Source: Siphonodentalium dalli
Lineage: Eukaryota; Mollusca; Scaphopoda; Gadilida; Siphonodentaliidae
Length of the DNA: 64,000 nucleotides
Direction: 5' to 3'
Assembly (NCBI GenBank): GCA_032622095.1
Contig: CP136061.1
Coordinates: 199,012,244 to 199,076,243, forward strand
Both the position numbers and the translations under genes were made by a program. The notes below the pieces were generated by a model. The model saw only the letters and a list, made by a program, of their open reading frames with translations. It did no database searches and was not told where the DNA came from. Every line of letters begins with the position of its first letter. The stretch's first letter is position 1. Below, piece by piece: positions 47,128 through 58,355 of the stretch.

Positions 47128-48575
47128 ATAGAGAGGTTTCGCAAATTCAAGATTACAATTACCATTTACGAATAATTTGGGCTCCCTGTGCGCTAACACC
47201 AAATACTCGTTCAATCAAGGCAGGAAGGCATGCCACTGCATGTTTCCATAAAATATTAAACTTTAAACTACGAAGTCTGCTAAGACTGGGATGGACGCTT
47301 ACCAGCGTTCAATTTTCTTAACTGTATTTTTTCAGAACTAATCATACAGATACATAGCAATCATTTAGATGTACGAAACATCACTATTATCTTAACATAA
47401 CAGCAAATGAGTTATACAGTAGACATTTCCAATGAAATATGTTCAGATTCAGGATCGAACGACTCTCTGCAAACTACTGTGTAGGTAGAATGCCATTGGC
47501 ACTGGACACATGGTGTGTACCTCCAATATCTATACATAATTGTATACATGTGTATACACATGTTGTGTATGTTTTCCTATATTTACACATATATGTGTAA
47601 ACACTTGAACAGATATATGTATCGAGTACCACGCATGCGCACTGATAAAACACGTTGTCTCGTGGTAGCCATATTGGCTTGTTGGTGTTGATCACAGTTT
47701 GGACTCCAATAAGGACCAAGACCACTGAATTTGAGCCGTTATACAAGAAGAATATTTTTAGTAAAGGTGAGAATATTTATGCAAACATACGAAGAACGTA
47801 ATTAGATATTTCGTACAGAATGTTGATTGAAGGTAAATTCCACGAAACAGTAGGCTATTGCGTTAGTCCTAGAATTTACACTCGACTCATCATCAATTGG
47901 TAATGTTATTTTATACTCGTAGTTGGAACTAATAACTATATATCCAAATTTCAAAAGTTATTTAATCTTGTATGGAAGCCGGAATCCGGTAAAAGTATCG
48001 AACAAATGTGTCCGGAAATTACCTTTCCCTGCGACCGGAAACCGTCCTTGACCTTTCTATTTCTGCCGTAAAATTTCTCATAATTTCGTGTTCGATAACA
48101 CGTATACTGCACTTTCTGCAGTACTATTCCTTAAATATTATACTCAGTTCTCGAAAATGTGAAGTATGCCTACATATTCATTTTTCTAAACTCCAACAGG
48201 CTGTCACTCACTCAGTGACAACCTGCAAGCACAGGCATTCTGAAACTTTCAGTGAAATTCTGTCGAGTTCTGAACAGTGAGTGATAAATAATTAAAATAC
48301 ATTTATATTATTTATTAATATCTGCCTATAAGTGAACATTCAGACGACCATGATACAATCATAACTGACAGCTTTCTGGAGTAAACTTGTGGAGGAATCG
48401 TGGCCCGATGAGATCATGATTGCGATGTTGACATCATGTTGTCGTACATGATGATAATTGATATTGTACTAATAATCGTACCCGCTGGACTGTCGGACAA
48501 AACAATTGTCCATTGGCACCATGTTGTATTTGCCATTCGGCCACGGAGTCAAGATTTTGTAACTGTTGCAGTTGA
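47128..48575. other. Intron sequence, no gene recognised
   Basis: Non-coding. Around 47530-47600 there is a cluster of TACACA/TGTGTA words similar to those at 57.5-57.9 kb. An AAAG|GTGAGA junction at 47766 resembles a splice donor but no supporting acceptor or frame was found. Confidence 0.4.
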
Positions 48576-48820
48576 GCACTGCGGCCGAACGGCAAATAAA
48601 CAGCGGCCGAACGGCAAGTACACCACGGCCGAACGGCAAGTATATACACTGCGGCCGAATGGCAAGTGCACTACGGCCGAAAGGCAACTACAATGGAGCC
48701 GAATAGCATGTACAACATGGTTAGATTTCTAGTTTGTATCGTCTTTTTTCAGTTTAATGAACGTACACCGTGGCAACTACATGTACACCATGGCCGAATG
48801 GCAAGTACACTGCGGCCCAA
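48575..48820. repeat. Short-period minisatellite, CGGCCGAACGGCAAGTACAC
   Basis: Eight or so units 18-27 bases long with the core CGGCCGAA(C/T)GGCAAGTA, more GC-rich than all surrounding DNA. The array is interrupted at about 48715-48775. Because the unit length is often a multiple of three or near it, several frames stay open through it; no gene is implied. Confidence 0.8.
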
Positions 48821-49495
48821 CTGTAGTTGGTAGGTGGGGCATCGCTGTAGAAGGTTTTGTATTTTGGCCGCGGTGGCAACGCTAAACACACCACGGTTAA
48901 GTAGTGGAGACTTGTTTTGTCCAGCTGAATCGGGGGGGGGGGGTGAAAAAAAATTTCCGGCACGTATGCCGGGGTGGGTGGGTAAAAGCCACCAACAAGC
49001 AATTTTTTCCGCAACTAAAAAAAAAAATTCCTGCTTGTTTATTAGTGTTTTGGCAATGAGTTGGGCTTCAAAACCACTTTGAATGAGAGGAATAATGTAA
49101 TTCTAACTGATAAACTGACTGCAGGCAGTTATCGTGTTGTATTTTGTTGCAAATTTTGAAATCCAAGATGGCTGCTGGCAGCCATGTTTTTTTTGCCCAA
49201 TGACCTCAAAATTACTCATTCCTATTTACATGTCCATGTTAACATCCATAATAAATAATATGCACAGAAATTCATATACAGCTGTTTACAGTGAATTTCC
49301 CCCCGCAAATCTCTGTTTTAGTGTTAAAAGGGGGGGTGGGTGTCAAAAAATGGTCGGAAAAAACTGTCGAAAATGGAAAAAAATTTGGCGGTGGGGGTGG
49401 GTGGGTACAAAAAATGATCGAAAGGGAAAAAATGCCATACGTGCCTGAAATTTTTTTCCGACCCCCCCCCCCCCCCCCCCCCCCTGGCTGAGTAG
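48821..49495. repeat. Inverted pair of G-run/C-run blocks
   Basis: A G-run followed by GAAAAAAAATTTCCGGCACG at 48931-48970 has an inverted partner at 49433-49484 that ends in a 22-base C-run. The 0.5 kb between is non-coding with further G-rich tracts. The pair could be ends of a small element or two insertions of one repeat family. Confidence 0.55.
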
Positions 49496-51189
49496 GTTGT
49501 TTGTATAGCATGTGATTGACTACCCTGCGATCTTTCCAGCCTGGATTTTTATGTACACACGACTGCGATTACGTCACAAGTGGATACGACACAATTTTGA
49601 ATCTAAAATCAAACGATGCTTGATAATATTTTTTGACGTGAGCATGTGCAGTCTAACTATCGGTTACTTCCTACGATGAAACTCCTTCCGCTTATGATTG
49701 AATTGTGGTTGTCTGAAAGCTCACTAAGTAGATAATATTATTTCATTTCCAAGTTCCAACAACACCTAATTTCGAATTAATGGAATATGAACAAGTCATC
49801 AAAAGCCGAAATTAGTTTTTGCACCTTTTATAGCTCAAACAAGTTATCACAGACCACAGTTGTTGGAAACTTGTGTCGAAACCTCAAAAGAATAAATATC
49901 TCCACCTCTACTTATAATACTGTCAATAGCAAGCCCACGGGTAGCCATGGGGCTTCGTTCCCTTTGAACGAACTGCCCTTTTTACTGCAAGTGCCCGGTG
50001 GTGGTGATCGCCATTCAGGTGAACATGTCATGTGCAGCATTTGCTGAGCGGCAATTACGGACAGGGACATCTCTTCGAACGAACGATGTATATACGTACC
50101 AGTATATAAATATAGTCAAATACTTAATGCAGACTTAGTCTCGACAGAGACTGGTGTACACAAATTCAATATATACAAATGTATAGACTGCCAACCCATG
50201 TTGGTACAAAGCTGCTATTACAGACATGCGGCTGATGCATGAGGCTAGATGGGTTTATATATATAGGTGCAACGTTTCAAATCATATATATTATATAAAT
50301 CACTGGGGTTGTGGCTGACACAGTTAAGCACATTTTTAAATCGAACGGGTTTAACTGCATCAGCCACAACCTCAGTTGTCGCACGCGTCAGTCGCAGGTC
50401 TGTGAAAACAGGAATTCGACTTGCATAAAGTAGCCTGACAGAATCACTGGATATAAAGACCAATGTATACAGCAAAAGGGTATCATGTGAAGTATATCAT
50501 TCGAATGTCCGGCGAATATCATATCAGCCTATAGCCGGGGCAGAGACTGGTAATGCTACAATTAACCTATGTCCATCAACCTTGGTAAAAATTTTCAACT
50601 GTTCTAAATATCGTTGAATTCCAGACATGTACATTTATAGTCGGAAATTTCACAAGAAACAATAGTTTGAAATCTTTTTGTAGATTGATTATCAAACAAT
50701 CTATTAGTGTGGAATAATTTGTGTCAGACCAACAGGTCAGGTCTGAAGTTTCTAAAACCTTGAGGCTTCTCAATAGATGCTATAGGATTTTGCAATTTGT
50801 ATGTTCAAATTTCAAATGTTCTCACACGGCCCAGTGAATTCTGTGTCACCGATCACACAAGGACGGAGTTGTATTAATAATAATAACATGCATGAGTGTT
50901 ATGTTTTATTGAAAGGCCTTGGACCTATTTGTGGTCCTTGACTGTCGGGACATTATTTAATGCCCTCGAAAATTATTATTATACCCCCTCCCCCTGCAAG
51001 TTGTGGGGGGGTTATACTGGAAACATCTTAGCCCTCCTTCTGTCCTTGGACACAAATTTGTGCAGAGTATTTCTCAGTCATTTTTAATCATTTTCCATGA
51101 AACTTGGCACAGAAGCAACCACAATGATAACCTGTGGACGTGTGATTATGAAGTCTGTCCAATTGTTTTTAGTTATCCCCCTTTTTGAC
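49496..51189. other. Intron sequence, no gene recognised
   Basis: AT-rich non-coding sequence. A short G/C-rich patch near 49930-50010 is open on the plus strand but lacks splice sites and family features. Confidence 0.35.
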
Positions 51190-51593
51190 TTAAAGGTACT
51201 CAATCCGATAAGAGGGTCCCCATCTCAACAGATTCCAACAACAACAAAATTTTATCAAAGGTCACTTTAGTTATCAGAATCAAATAATTATCCAAAAATA
51301 ATGCTAACGACTGTGAACTATCGTATATAATTGCCCAAAATATGTTGTATAGCAACATATTGTTCAATGGAATTTAGTATCAAGAGTATGTCGGTCGGAT
51401 TTTTCGGGACTCTTCTGGGACAGAAAGTATTCCAGATAATGAAAAATAATAGATTTCTAAAATCGATATCTAATAAATCTGAGCTTTGATGTGTGCCTTC
51501 CTCGACTCGAATCAAATATTTTTTACCCCCGAAGCCAGCGAAGCCATTGAAATAGTAATTGAGAGGAGTTTTATCCAATTGAGTACCTTTAAG
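51190..51593. mobile_element. Complete TTAA-flanked nonautonomous DNA transposon (about 400 bp)
   Basis: Ends are TTAA-AGGTACTCAATCCGATAA and its inverted form TTATCCAATTGAGTACCT-TTAA, a TIR of about 18-20 bp directly inside TTAA on both sides. The right 170 bp match the partial copy at 1-172 at roughly 90%. No coding capacity. A TTAA target is typical of piggyBac-type transposases, but the TIR sequence alone does not prove that family. Confidence 0.75.
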
Positions 51594-52026
51594 AAAATTT
51601 TCAATAGATTATACAGGGGTATTACTTTGAGCTTTTGTTCCTATAATTTTTGGTCAATTGTTTCAAAACTTTCAGACATTTAGTACCATGGGAAACTGCA
51701 TTATTCCTACATTTTTTGTAATAAAAATTCAAATGGCACAGATATTTATTACCATGGGAATCTGTGCACCTGCGATTTTAAAGTCGGTCAGAGTACACTT
51801 GCTCTTTACTTGCTACCAAAGCTCATATACAGAGAATACTCTTTTTTATTTTATCTTCTTTTTTCCCGTTTCATGCAGAACATAACTCAACATTTGAGTT
51901 GGGTCGCTATGGATGCTTGCGACATAAATGACCAAGATAAGTTCATCATAAGTTAGTGTCGTTAAAGAGACTGTTCAGCAGACATTCTACTGGTACTTAT
52001 GTTCCAATTCACAATTTTAACTGGCT
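51594..52026. other. Intron sequence between two repeats
   Basis: Non-coding; contains a local duplication of TACCATGGGAA(A/T)CTG at 51684 and 51750. No other feature. Confidence 0.35.
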
Positions 52027-52323
52027 CCAACTTGATTGGTTTGGTTTATTAGGGTTTATCGTCATTCTAGCCGCTAGGCCACACATAACGTTGTCAATTT
52101 TACTGGTGGAGGAAAGACCACTCAGAGGCTTGACTTCACCAAGAAATCGTCCCACTGCGTGTAGAAACCACCAACCCCCAGAAAGCAACTAACAAACTTG
52201 CCCAGATACACGATTCCAGTCACCCTTCCTATGACGGGGTTTGAACCAGCTTCGTCAGCGTTGGACGGCCTGTGACGGTGTAATACACCTGGCACTCTAC
52301 CGATTCGACCACCGGGGGCCCCT
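52027..52323 (-). mobile_element. tRNA-derived SINE
   Basis: On the minus strand the head reads GGGGCCCCCGGTGGTCGAAT, then CGGTAGAGTGCC (A-box region), and about 50 bases on GGTTCAAACCCC (B box, 52237-52248). A non-tRNA body follows (CAAGTTTGTTAGTTGCTTTC) and a tail ending in CCCTAATAAACCAAACC. An internal RNA polymerase III promoter with a unique body is the structure of a tRNA-headed SINE. The acceptor stem cannot close, so it is not a working tRNA gene. Confidence 0.7.
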
Positions 52324-52329
52324 GCTCCA

Positions 52330-54240
52330 ACTTGAAAACAAATTTGACTTCTTGTCTGATATAATACAACATGTGTTGGATATTTTAGGAGGTGGGTGTG
52401 GGGAAGGGTGGCTTTATACATTTCAAATTCAAGGTGCATCCCTCCCCAATGGAGACGCTCCATTCACGTCCCTGATGAATGTTGGTGAAGTACATATGTG
52501 ATTTTATAGCCCTGGAAGTTATTGCTGTGGCCAATTTTCAGATTGCATGTGTATGTATACAATTGCAATTAAATAACTAGTCTGAGTAATAGCTTTTTCT
52601 AATGAAAACTATATTGTAATAAGTGTTTACTAATTTTTGCAGATAACCTCAGCTTATCGTACGAATGAGTGATGTGATCCTCTGAATTTGCTGCAAGACA
52701 ACTTCGCCATAAATCTGGAATTTGTGAGAGGACAAAACATTTCCAATGGCAGTCTGTGTCTGTGAGTAAAATATAATGATGTTACTTTGCATTTCAACTA
52801 ATCTTTTAATTTTGCGGGGCATTGGGGCTACATGATCGGATTTACATGTATCACAACCTACATGCACATGTACAGTCGGTCAGGATGCTGAAATCAATCA
52901 TACAGATGAACTCCTCTCATAACGAGGGGGTGCTTATGACTCTACGTCAATGCCATCGATGTGTGCTTCTTACGGAACACTCATTTTAGCACTGCGAAGC
53001 TCAACAGGGATATTATATAGATATATTCTTTGCTGATGTTGAATCGAATATGAATCATATACTCATGCAGCAGCATGTTTAATTGAATATGATTTGTTTT
53101 TAATATTTGGCATTATTTGCAGGATCCTAAAATTAAGTTACCCCTAGTGTCATCGAGAATCTTTCATCAAGTGAACTCGTTGCAGAAGGTGCATGGATAT
53201 ATTTTGCGACAGCAAAACTCGAGCAGAATGTAATTATGCACTGTCCACCATGATTTTGATAAAATATTTGAGATTATGGTACAAGTTGTGTTCTGTATTT
53301 ATTCTACACGATTGTGTCAATCCATGAGTCAGCTACCTTTATTGTGATTTAAGTCTGATGGATAACCGGTTATGATTGGGACATCACCTGAAGCTGATTG
53401 TTGAAGTTTGTCACCTGTCTTGGTGACAACATCAACAAAAATAGTTCTGGCTTCTATTCCACTAGAGGCATACAATAATAGGTATTCAATGATGAGATTT
53501 GGTTGAATAGTCAATAGGTGTGGAATAAAGCTTTATTTTATTTTACTTCTAATTATACAGCTGCAATATTTTGGTCTATTTCGTAAATTCAATTACATTG
53601 TTGGTATAAATTTTCAGCTTGTCCACGATAGTGCAATCCTGATGTCATTGAGACTCGCGACATATTTGACATCATGCATGACAGCCTATCCAGTACCAGA
53701 GAATTAATTTAATTTCTTGCCATGTTCAATATATAACTAACTTGCCTAGATAGTGGATAAATATTATTACTTGATTGAATATTGGTGTGTAGTAAATACA
53801 AAACCAAACCACACCTGCACTTGGAGTAGGCAAACAATTGTGCACTTATCTGATGCATACTTAATATTGATTATACTTTAACAGCTTACAGCTCGTGTTT
53901 GTTCTGAGCAATAACTATTTCTAAAAATAGTGACAAATATATGTCCCACAGGGCAACTTGATAGTCACATTATATAAGGAAATAAATATTAATTGATAGT
54001 AGTGTTCCCAGGTAGGTGATTTTGATTCATTTCTCTTATGTTATACCGAGGAAACTATATACTTGTTGTGGGAACAGATAATTCATCTTTAAATTGAAGC
54101 GTGGAAATCATAGAGTGTGTCATTTCATGTTTGGGAAATATGATTAACATTGGTACAAGTGACCTAGATAGCTGGAACCTGATTTGTGGATTTTCATCAA
54201 CAAGTGGGGGGAGGTATGTCTGAAAATGGTTGGTTAAATG
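52330..54240. other. Intron sequence, no gene recognised
   Basis: About 1.9 kb of AT-rich sequence without conserved frames or repeats linked to other parts of the window. Confidence 0.35.
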
Positions 54241-54249
54241 TTAAAGACC

Positions 54250-54626
54250 CTCATAAATGACTTTGGCTTCTGAGGTAAAAAAAATAATTGATTCGAGTCG
54301 AGTAACCTACCCATCAACCCTCAGAGTGATCAGATATCAATTTTTGAAGTTTTGTTATCTCTTGTTTCTGGCCCAGAACATGCCGTCAAAAGGAAGTTCT
54401 CAGTGCTTCATTTTAGAGTTATCCATCTTCGTCTGTTTGAATAAATGTTTCTGTTGCAATTATTTGTACACATCTCGAGAAAATTACAAATTAAAAAAAA
54501 ATCAAGATCTGATCATTCTGAGCTTTGATGGATGGGTTCCTCGACTCAAATTAATTATTTTTTTTACCCCTGAAGCCGCATAAATAGTAATTTAGGGGTG
54601 CTTAATCAGATTGAGTACCTTTAAGA
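54250..54626. mobile_element. TTAA-flanked transposon copy with long inverted arms
   Basis: Same family as 51190-51593. Here the two arms pair over about 120 bases: GAGTCGAGTAACCTACCCAT on the left against the complement of GGTTCCTCGACTCAAATTAA on the right, and GAGTGATCAGATATCAATTT with its counterpart. Ends are TTAA-AGACCCTCA (left, decayed) and GATTGAGTACCT-TTAA (right). This copy shows that the family can form a full foldback. Confidence 0.7.
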
Positions 54627-54718
54627 TCCATGCTATAATAGATTTTGTTCAGTTCAAACCATTGACATACATAAAAAATGATTTAAAATTCTGACTTCAT
54701 ATATTTATTTTTTCAGGA

Positions 54719-54849
54719 TGACTACAGAATCAGATATAAAATGTGCTATATCAGGAAGTAGAGGTCTACCATACAGTAATGCTATGTTACTACTTGTAGC
54801 TTCAAAATACCATGAGTTGAATTTCCCATTCAAGGTGGATGACAAATAG
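54719..54849 (+). pseudogene. Possible isolated exon, 43 codons, unrecognised
   Basis: After TTTATTTTTTCAG, a strong acceptor, an ATG frame reads MTTESDIKCAISGSRGLPYS, then NAMLLLVASKY, and ends with FKVDDK and a stop. No donor or homologous family is evident. It could belong with the exon-like repeats that start 0.9 kb downstream, or be chance. Confidence 0.25.
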
Positions 54850-54859
54850 TATTTATGGA

Positions 54860-55560
54860 CCAGTTCTCAAATGTGTGACAATCTTCAGCCATGTAATACC
54901 ATACACATGCTTTGTAAATTACCATGTAATAGGTTATTGTGAAGGAGGATGGATGATAAGTCACATTATTGTAATTGATGATCAGACAATATTCAACTAA
55001 GGAATTTTCTGTTATCTGTTCATTAAAATCATGGTAAAAGAAGCCTGGATTTTGGCTAACTACAGGATTGGAGCAGTGGTCATACTATTATTCCTCTAAT
55101 TTATTAACTGACTGAAACAGCTGAAGTGGACTATCTAATAACATTTCTCCAGTGAACATGTCTGCTTGTGTCTCAACTGTTGCTGTAGTGTCTACCAGAG
55201 TTTGAAGGCTCCTGCAGCACATGAAATATGAATTTTCAGCTTCATTTGTTGGATATATAGTTATATACCATTAAAATAAAGTTCATGTAAAATAATTATA
55301 CTCTTTGAGAATAAACTTTCCTCTATCAAAGTAATGGTGGTAACATTGTATTGAAAAACGATGTCAGTTTAATATAATATGGGTTTATTTATCTACTGAA
55401 AATAGGATAAGTCAGTGGGGTGAACAATTAAATAACATCAAAGAGACCATATATAATCTTGGTGTTTGCTGTGATGACACCTTGTCAGTGTTCTGTGTGT
55501 TCTGCTTCTGAATTGTAATGTAAGCATTGATACTGAATCTTAATTGCCATGATACACCAT
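54860..55560. other. Intron sequence, no feature recognised
   Basis: AT-rich non-coding sequence between the possible exon at 54.7 kb and the exon-like repeat array. Confidence 0.35.
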
Positions 55561-55752
55561 GAAAGTAATAGAGAAGTGATTCCTGTTCAATGACTGGTGG
55601 TATCCTAACTACCGTACATGTAACGCAACAGAAATGGCTGGTCCCACTTTTACTTGTAACTTCTTTTGTAAATTTTAACAGTACTTATCTGACAGTGCTG
55701 TCTCGTCAAAAGTTCAAAACAGATAAAAACGATAAATTTAATATATGCTCAG

Positions 55753-55863
55753 TTTTCGAAAAATCCTCATGTCATTGATGCGGGAGAGGTGGCTTGGAAT
55801 CATTCCAAAGATCCTCATGCCCTGTCAATTGAAGAGGTGACTTCGATGCTGACTCCAGAATAA
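55753..55863 (+). pseudogene. Exon-like repeat unit 1 of 4
   Basis: After a CTCAG acceptor-like site the frame reads FSKNPHVIDAGEVAWNHSKD, then PHALSIEEVTSML, and stops at TAA. This 33-36 residue segment is conserved at protein level in three further copies downstream, all preceded by CTCAG and all ending in a stop shortly after the conserved part. The family is not recognised. Conservation is strongest in VIDxGEVxW and DPHALSIEEV. Confidence 0.5.
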
Positions 55864-56087
55864 GAGCAATTATTAAAAGGCATGTAACTCTATTCATAAT
55901 AGCATTGTTTGTATTGTCATTGCCATTTTATTGTACAGGTATATATGAATTTCAACGCCAACTTTCTCTGAAGTTCCATTCCACAAATCCGTTATACATG
56001 TATATGATAACTAATGGGTTTACTTTTTGGAGAGTGTTGTGTCCTCTTGTCAAAACTTATCAAAATGATATTTTCATGCTCACTCAG

Positions 56088-56231
56088 TTTTTGAAAAATC
56101 CTCTTGTCATTGACAAGGGAGAGGTGACTTGGAGTCAATCTAAAGATCCTCATACCCTGTCAATCGAAGAGGTGACTTCGATGCCTTATCCTGGATGCAA
56201 GCAATTAAAATATAAACTTGACTGCATCTAA
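56088..56231 (+). pseudogene. Exon-like repeat unit 2 of 4
   Basis: Reads FLKNPLVIDKGEVTWSQSKD, then PHTLSIEEVTSM, then a unit-specific end PYPGCKQLKYKLDCI and stop. The upstream 200 bases also resemble those of units 3 and 4 (TGTCATTGCCATTTTATTGTACAGG-type block), so the duplication includes flanking intron. Confidence 0.5.
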
Positions 56232-56746
56232 CTTTTCCGGTTCAATATAATTGTTTAATTGCCAATTTATTTTACAGGCAAATGACAATGCCAACTATGG
56301 GGTGATGTTCGATCAATTAAGCGTACTGGATGTATATCTAATAGCACATTCCTCGGGATTTTATTCTGGGTAACATTTTTCTGACAATGCTGTGTTTTCC
56401 CAACAAAAATTATCAATATATTTACTTTCATTCTCAGTTTTTTAAAGATCTTCATGTCATTGACATGGGAGAGGTGGATTGGAGTCAATCCGAAGATCCT
56501 CATGCCCTGTCAATTGAAGAAGTGGCTTCAAAACTGAGAATGAAAGTATCATATTGATAAATTTTGTTGAGAAAACACAGCATTGTCAGAAAAATGTTAC
56601 CCAGAATAAAATCCCGAGGAATGTGCTATTAGATATACATCCAGTACGCTTAATTGATCGAACATTACCCATAGTTGGTATTGTCATTTGCCTGTAAAAT
56701 AAATTGGCAATTAAACAATTATATTGAACCGGAAAAACTTAGATAA
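56228..56746. repeat. Palindrome: 210-bp inverted arms around exon-like unit 3
   Basis: Arms 56228-56437 and 56534-56746 are inverted copies of each other, about 96-97% identical by eye, from TTTTCCGGTTCAATATAATT at the tips to TACTTTCATTCTCAG at the inner edge. Only the 96-base exon-like core between them is unpaired. A transcript would form a near-perfect 210-bp double-stranded stem. Confidence 0.85.
56438..56557 (+). pseudogene. Exon-like repeat unit 3 of 4, in the loop of the palindrome
   Basis: Reads FFKDLHVIDMGEVDWSQSED, then PHALSIEEVASKL, and stops at TGA 56557. The conserved part occupies the loop of the palindrome and the last residues run into the right arm. Confidence 0.5.
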
Positions 56747-56877
56747 AGAGTGAGTTAAAACTTTTCTTGCCCATTTCATTGTCATTGCAAATTTATTATA
56801 CCAGTACATGTAAATGCCAATGTAATATGAGGTCCATTCAGCATATATAACATATGATAGCATGTTTTTCATGACAA

Positions 56878-57366
56878 TGCTGTGTTTTCACAACAAAATT
56901 TATCAATATATTTACTTTCATTCTCAGTTTATGAAAGATCTTCATGTCATTGACATGGGAGAGGTGGCTTGGAGTCAATCCGAAGATCCTCGTGCCCTGT
57001 CAATTGAAGAAGTGGCTTCAAAAACTGAGAATGAAAGTATCATATTGATAAATCTTGTTGAGAAAACACAGCATTGTCAGAAAAATGTTACCCCGAATAA
57101 AATCCCGAGGAATGTGCTATTAGATATACATCCAATATGCTTAATTGATTGAACATCACCCATAGTTGGCATTGTCATTTGCCTGTAAAATAAATTGGCA
57201 ATTAAACAATTATATTGAACCCGAAAAACTTAGATAAATAGTGAGTTAAAACTTTTCTTGCCCATTTTATTGTCATTGCAAATTTGTTATACCAGTACAT
57301 GTAAATGCCAATGTAATATGAGGTCCATTCAGCATATATAACATATGATAGCATGTTTTTCATGAT
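56878..57366. repeat. Direct tandem copy (490 bp) of the palindrome's right half
   Basis: Bases 56388-56877 and 56878-57366 repeat each other at about 97%, from ACAATGCTGTGTTTTC through the exon-like unit and the right arm to CATATGATAGCATGTTTTTC. The duplication therefore came after the inverted arms formed. Confidence 0.8.
56928..57152 (+). pseudogene. Exon-like repeat unit 4 of 4
   Basis: Reads FMKDLHVIDMGEVAWSQSED, then PRALSIEEVASK, and a one-base difference from unit 3 lets the frame run on through the right-arm sequence for another 45 codons to a stop at 57152. That extension is the translated arm and is unlikely to be meaningful. Confidence 0.45.
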
Positions 57367-57519
57367 TTATTTTGGCTAATAATTATTGCTTTCAATATCA
57401 AACATTCTTACTGTGTTGGCCTAAATTCAGTGGCCTCAACCTTGTGATTCTGATTTGACATTACAGTTGCTACATCACCCAAAAATGTCCAATATTTGCA
57501 AAAATAATGCATGTAAATT

Positions 57520-57905
57520 TATTACACATAAAGTGTATAGATTAGTTAGTACACAGTGTGTGTACCAAATATGCACAATACTGGGTACTATATACTACAA
57601 AATTGTGTAGGTTGTTACACAGATGTGTATAAATAAAGTACACACTACTGTGTAATATGTACACAAATGTGTATACATAAAGTACACACTAACTGTGTAT
57701 TATCTGTGTACTAACTGTGTAGTAACTGTCTACCAACGTTTTACTACACATAAGTGTATAGCGACTACACATACATGTGTGTATGGAGCTACACATATTG
57801 TGTGTACCAAAAATTGCTCTACAGTTTCTACACATAATTGTTGGGGAGCAGATGTTACACATATATGTGTACAAAGTGTGTAGCGTTTCTACACAGTGTT
57901 TTTTA
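57520..57905. repeat. Palindromic-word repeat, TACACA / TGTGTA
   Basis: Some twenty-five TACACA and TGTGTA words alternate every 8-25 bases, many as pairs TACACAnnTGTGTA that can fold locally. Frames on both strands are open through it for that reason. In construction it resembles the GGTAGTTA tract at 11.4-11.75 kb and the AGAGATATCTC array at 1.8-2.0 kb. It ends 450 bp before the receptor tail exon. Confidence 0.8.
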
Positions 57906-58355
57906 GAGAGGTCGAGTTAATGTCATATCATGTAATGTGCATGTGCAGTGCATTCGATAATCATGTACGCTGATGCAGTAATAGTTATTGATTAAGAGTG
58001 GTGTCTATTGAACAATTTATGAACGGACAGTTCTCCATGCAGATCTCCAGAGCAACAGTTATACGTTCGGGGACTAAAGTAAGCACATCGTTGAACAGCC
58101 ATAGCATTTTACTCGCGGGTCGCTGCTATGTAAATTGTCATGCAGTTTTTGCCATGAATCTATTGTTGAGAATGTTGTCTCAAATTTCAAAACTTGACCT
58201 ACTTTTGAAAAATCAATAAAAACATATATTAATTCCAATATCGCAGCAAGTGACCCTAGAAACATTTGTAACTTTTTCTCCAGCAGATTTGCATGGAAAT
58301 CCCCATTCAAATTTTAACACTGAAGTCTTGACATCGTCCTTAATTTTTCTAACAG
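57906..58355. other. Last intron end before the receptor tail exon
   Basis: Non-coding, ending in TTAATTTTTCTAACAG, a strong acceptor. A 78-codon minus-strand frame across it has no recognisable features. Confidence 0.5.

Noticed and set aside
47700-47775. First exon of a gene ending AAAG|GTGAGA
   Set aside because: Only a donor-like site is present; no promoter, start codon context or downstream partner could be matched.
52230-52323. tRNA gene on the minus strand
   Set aside because: A and B boxes are present but the acceptor stem cannot close and the anticodon arm is too long. A SINE head explains it better.
56928-57152. 75-codon protein including the right-arm sequence
   Set aside because: The C-terminal 45 codons are the translated inverted arm and are out of frame in the sister unit, so only the first 33 or so residues are counted as conserved.
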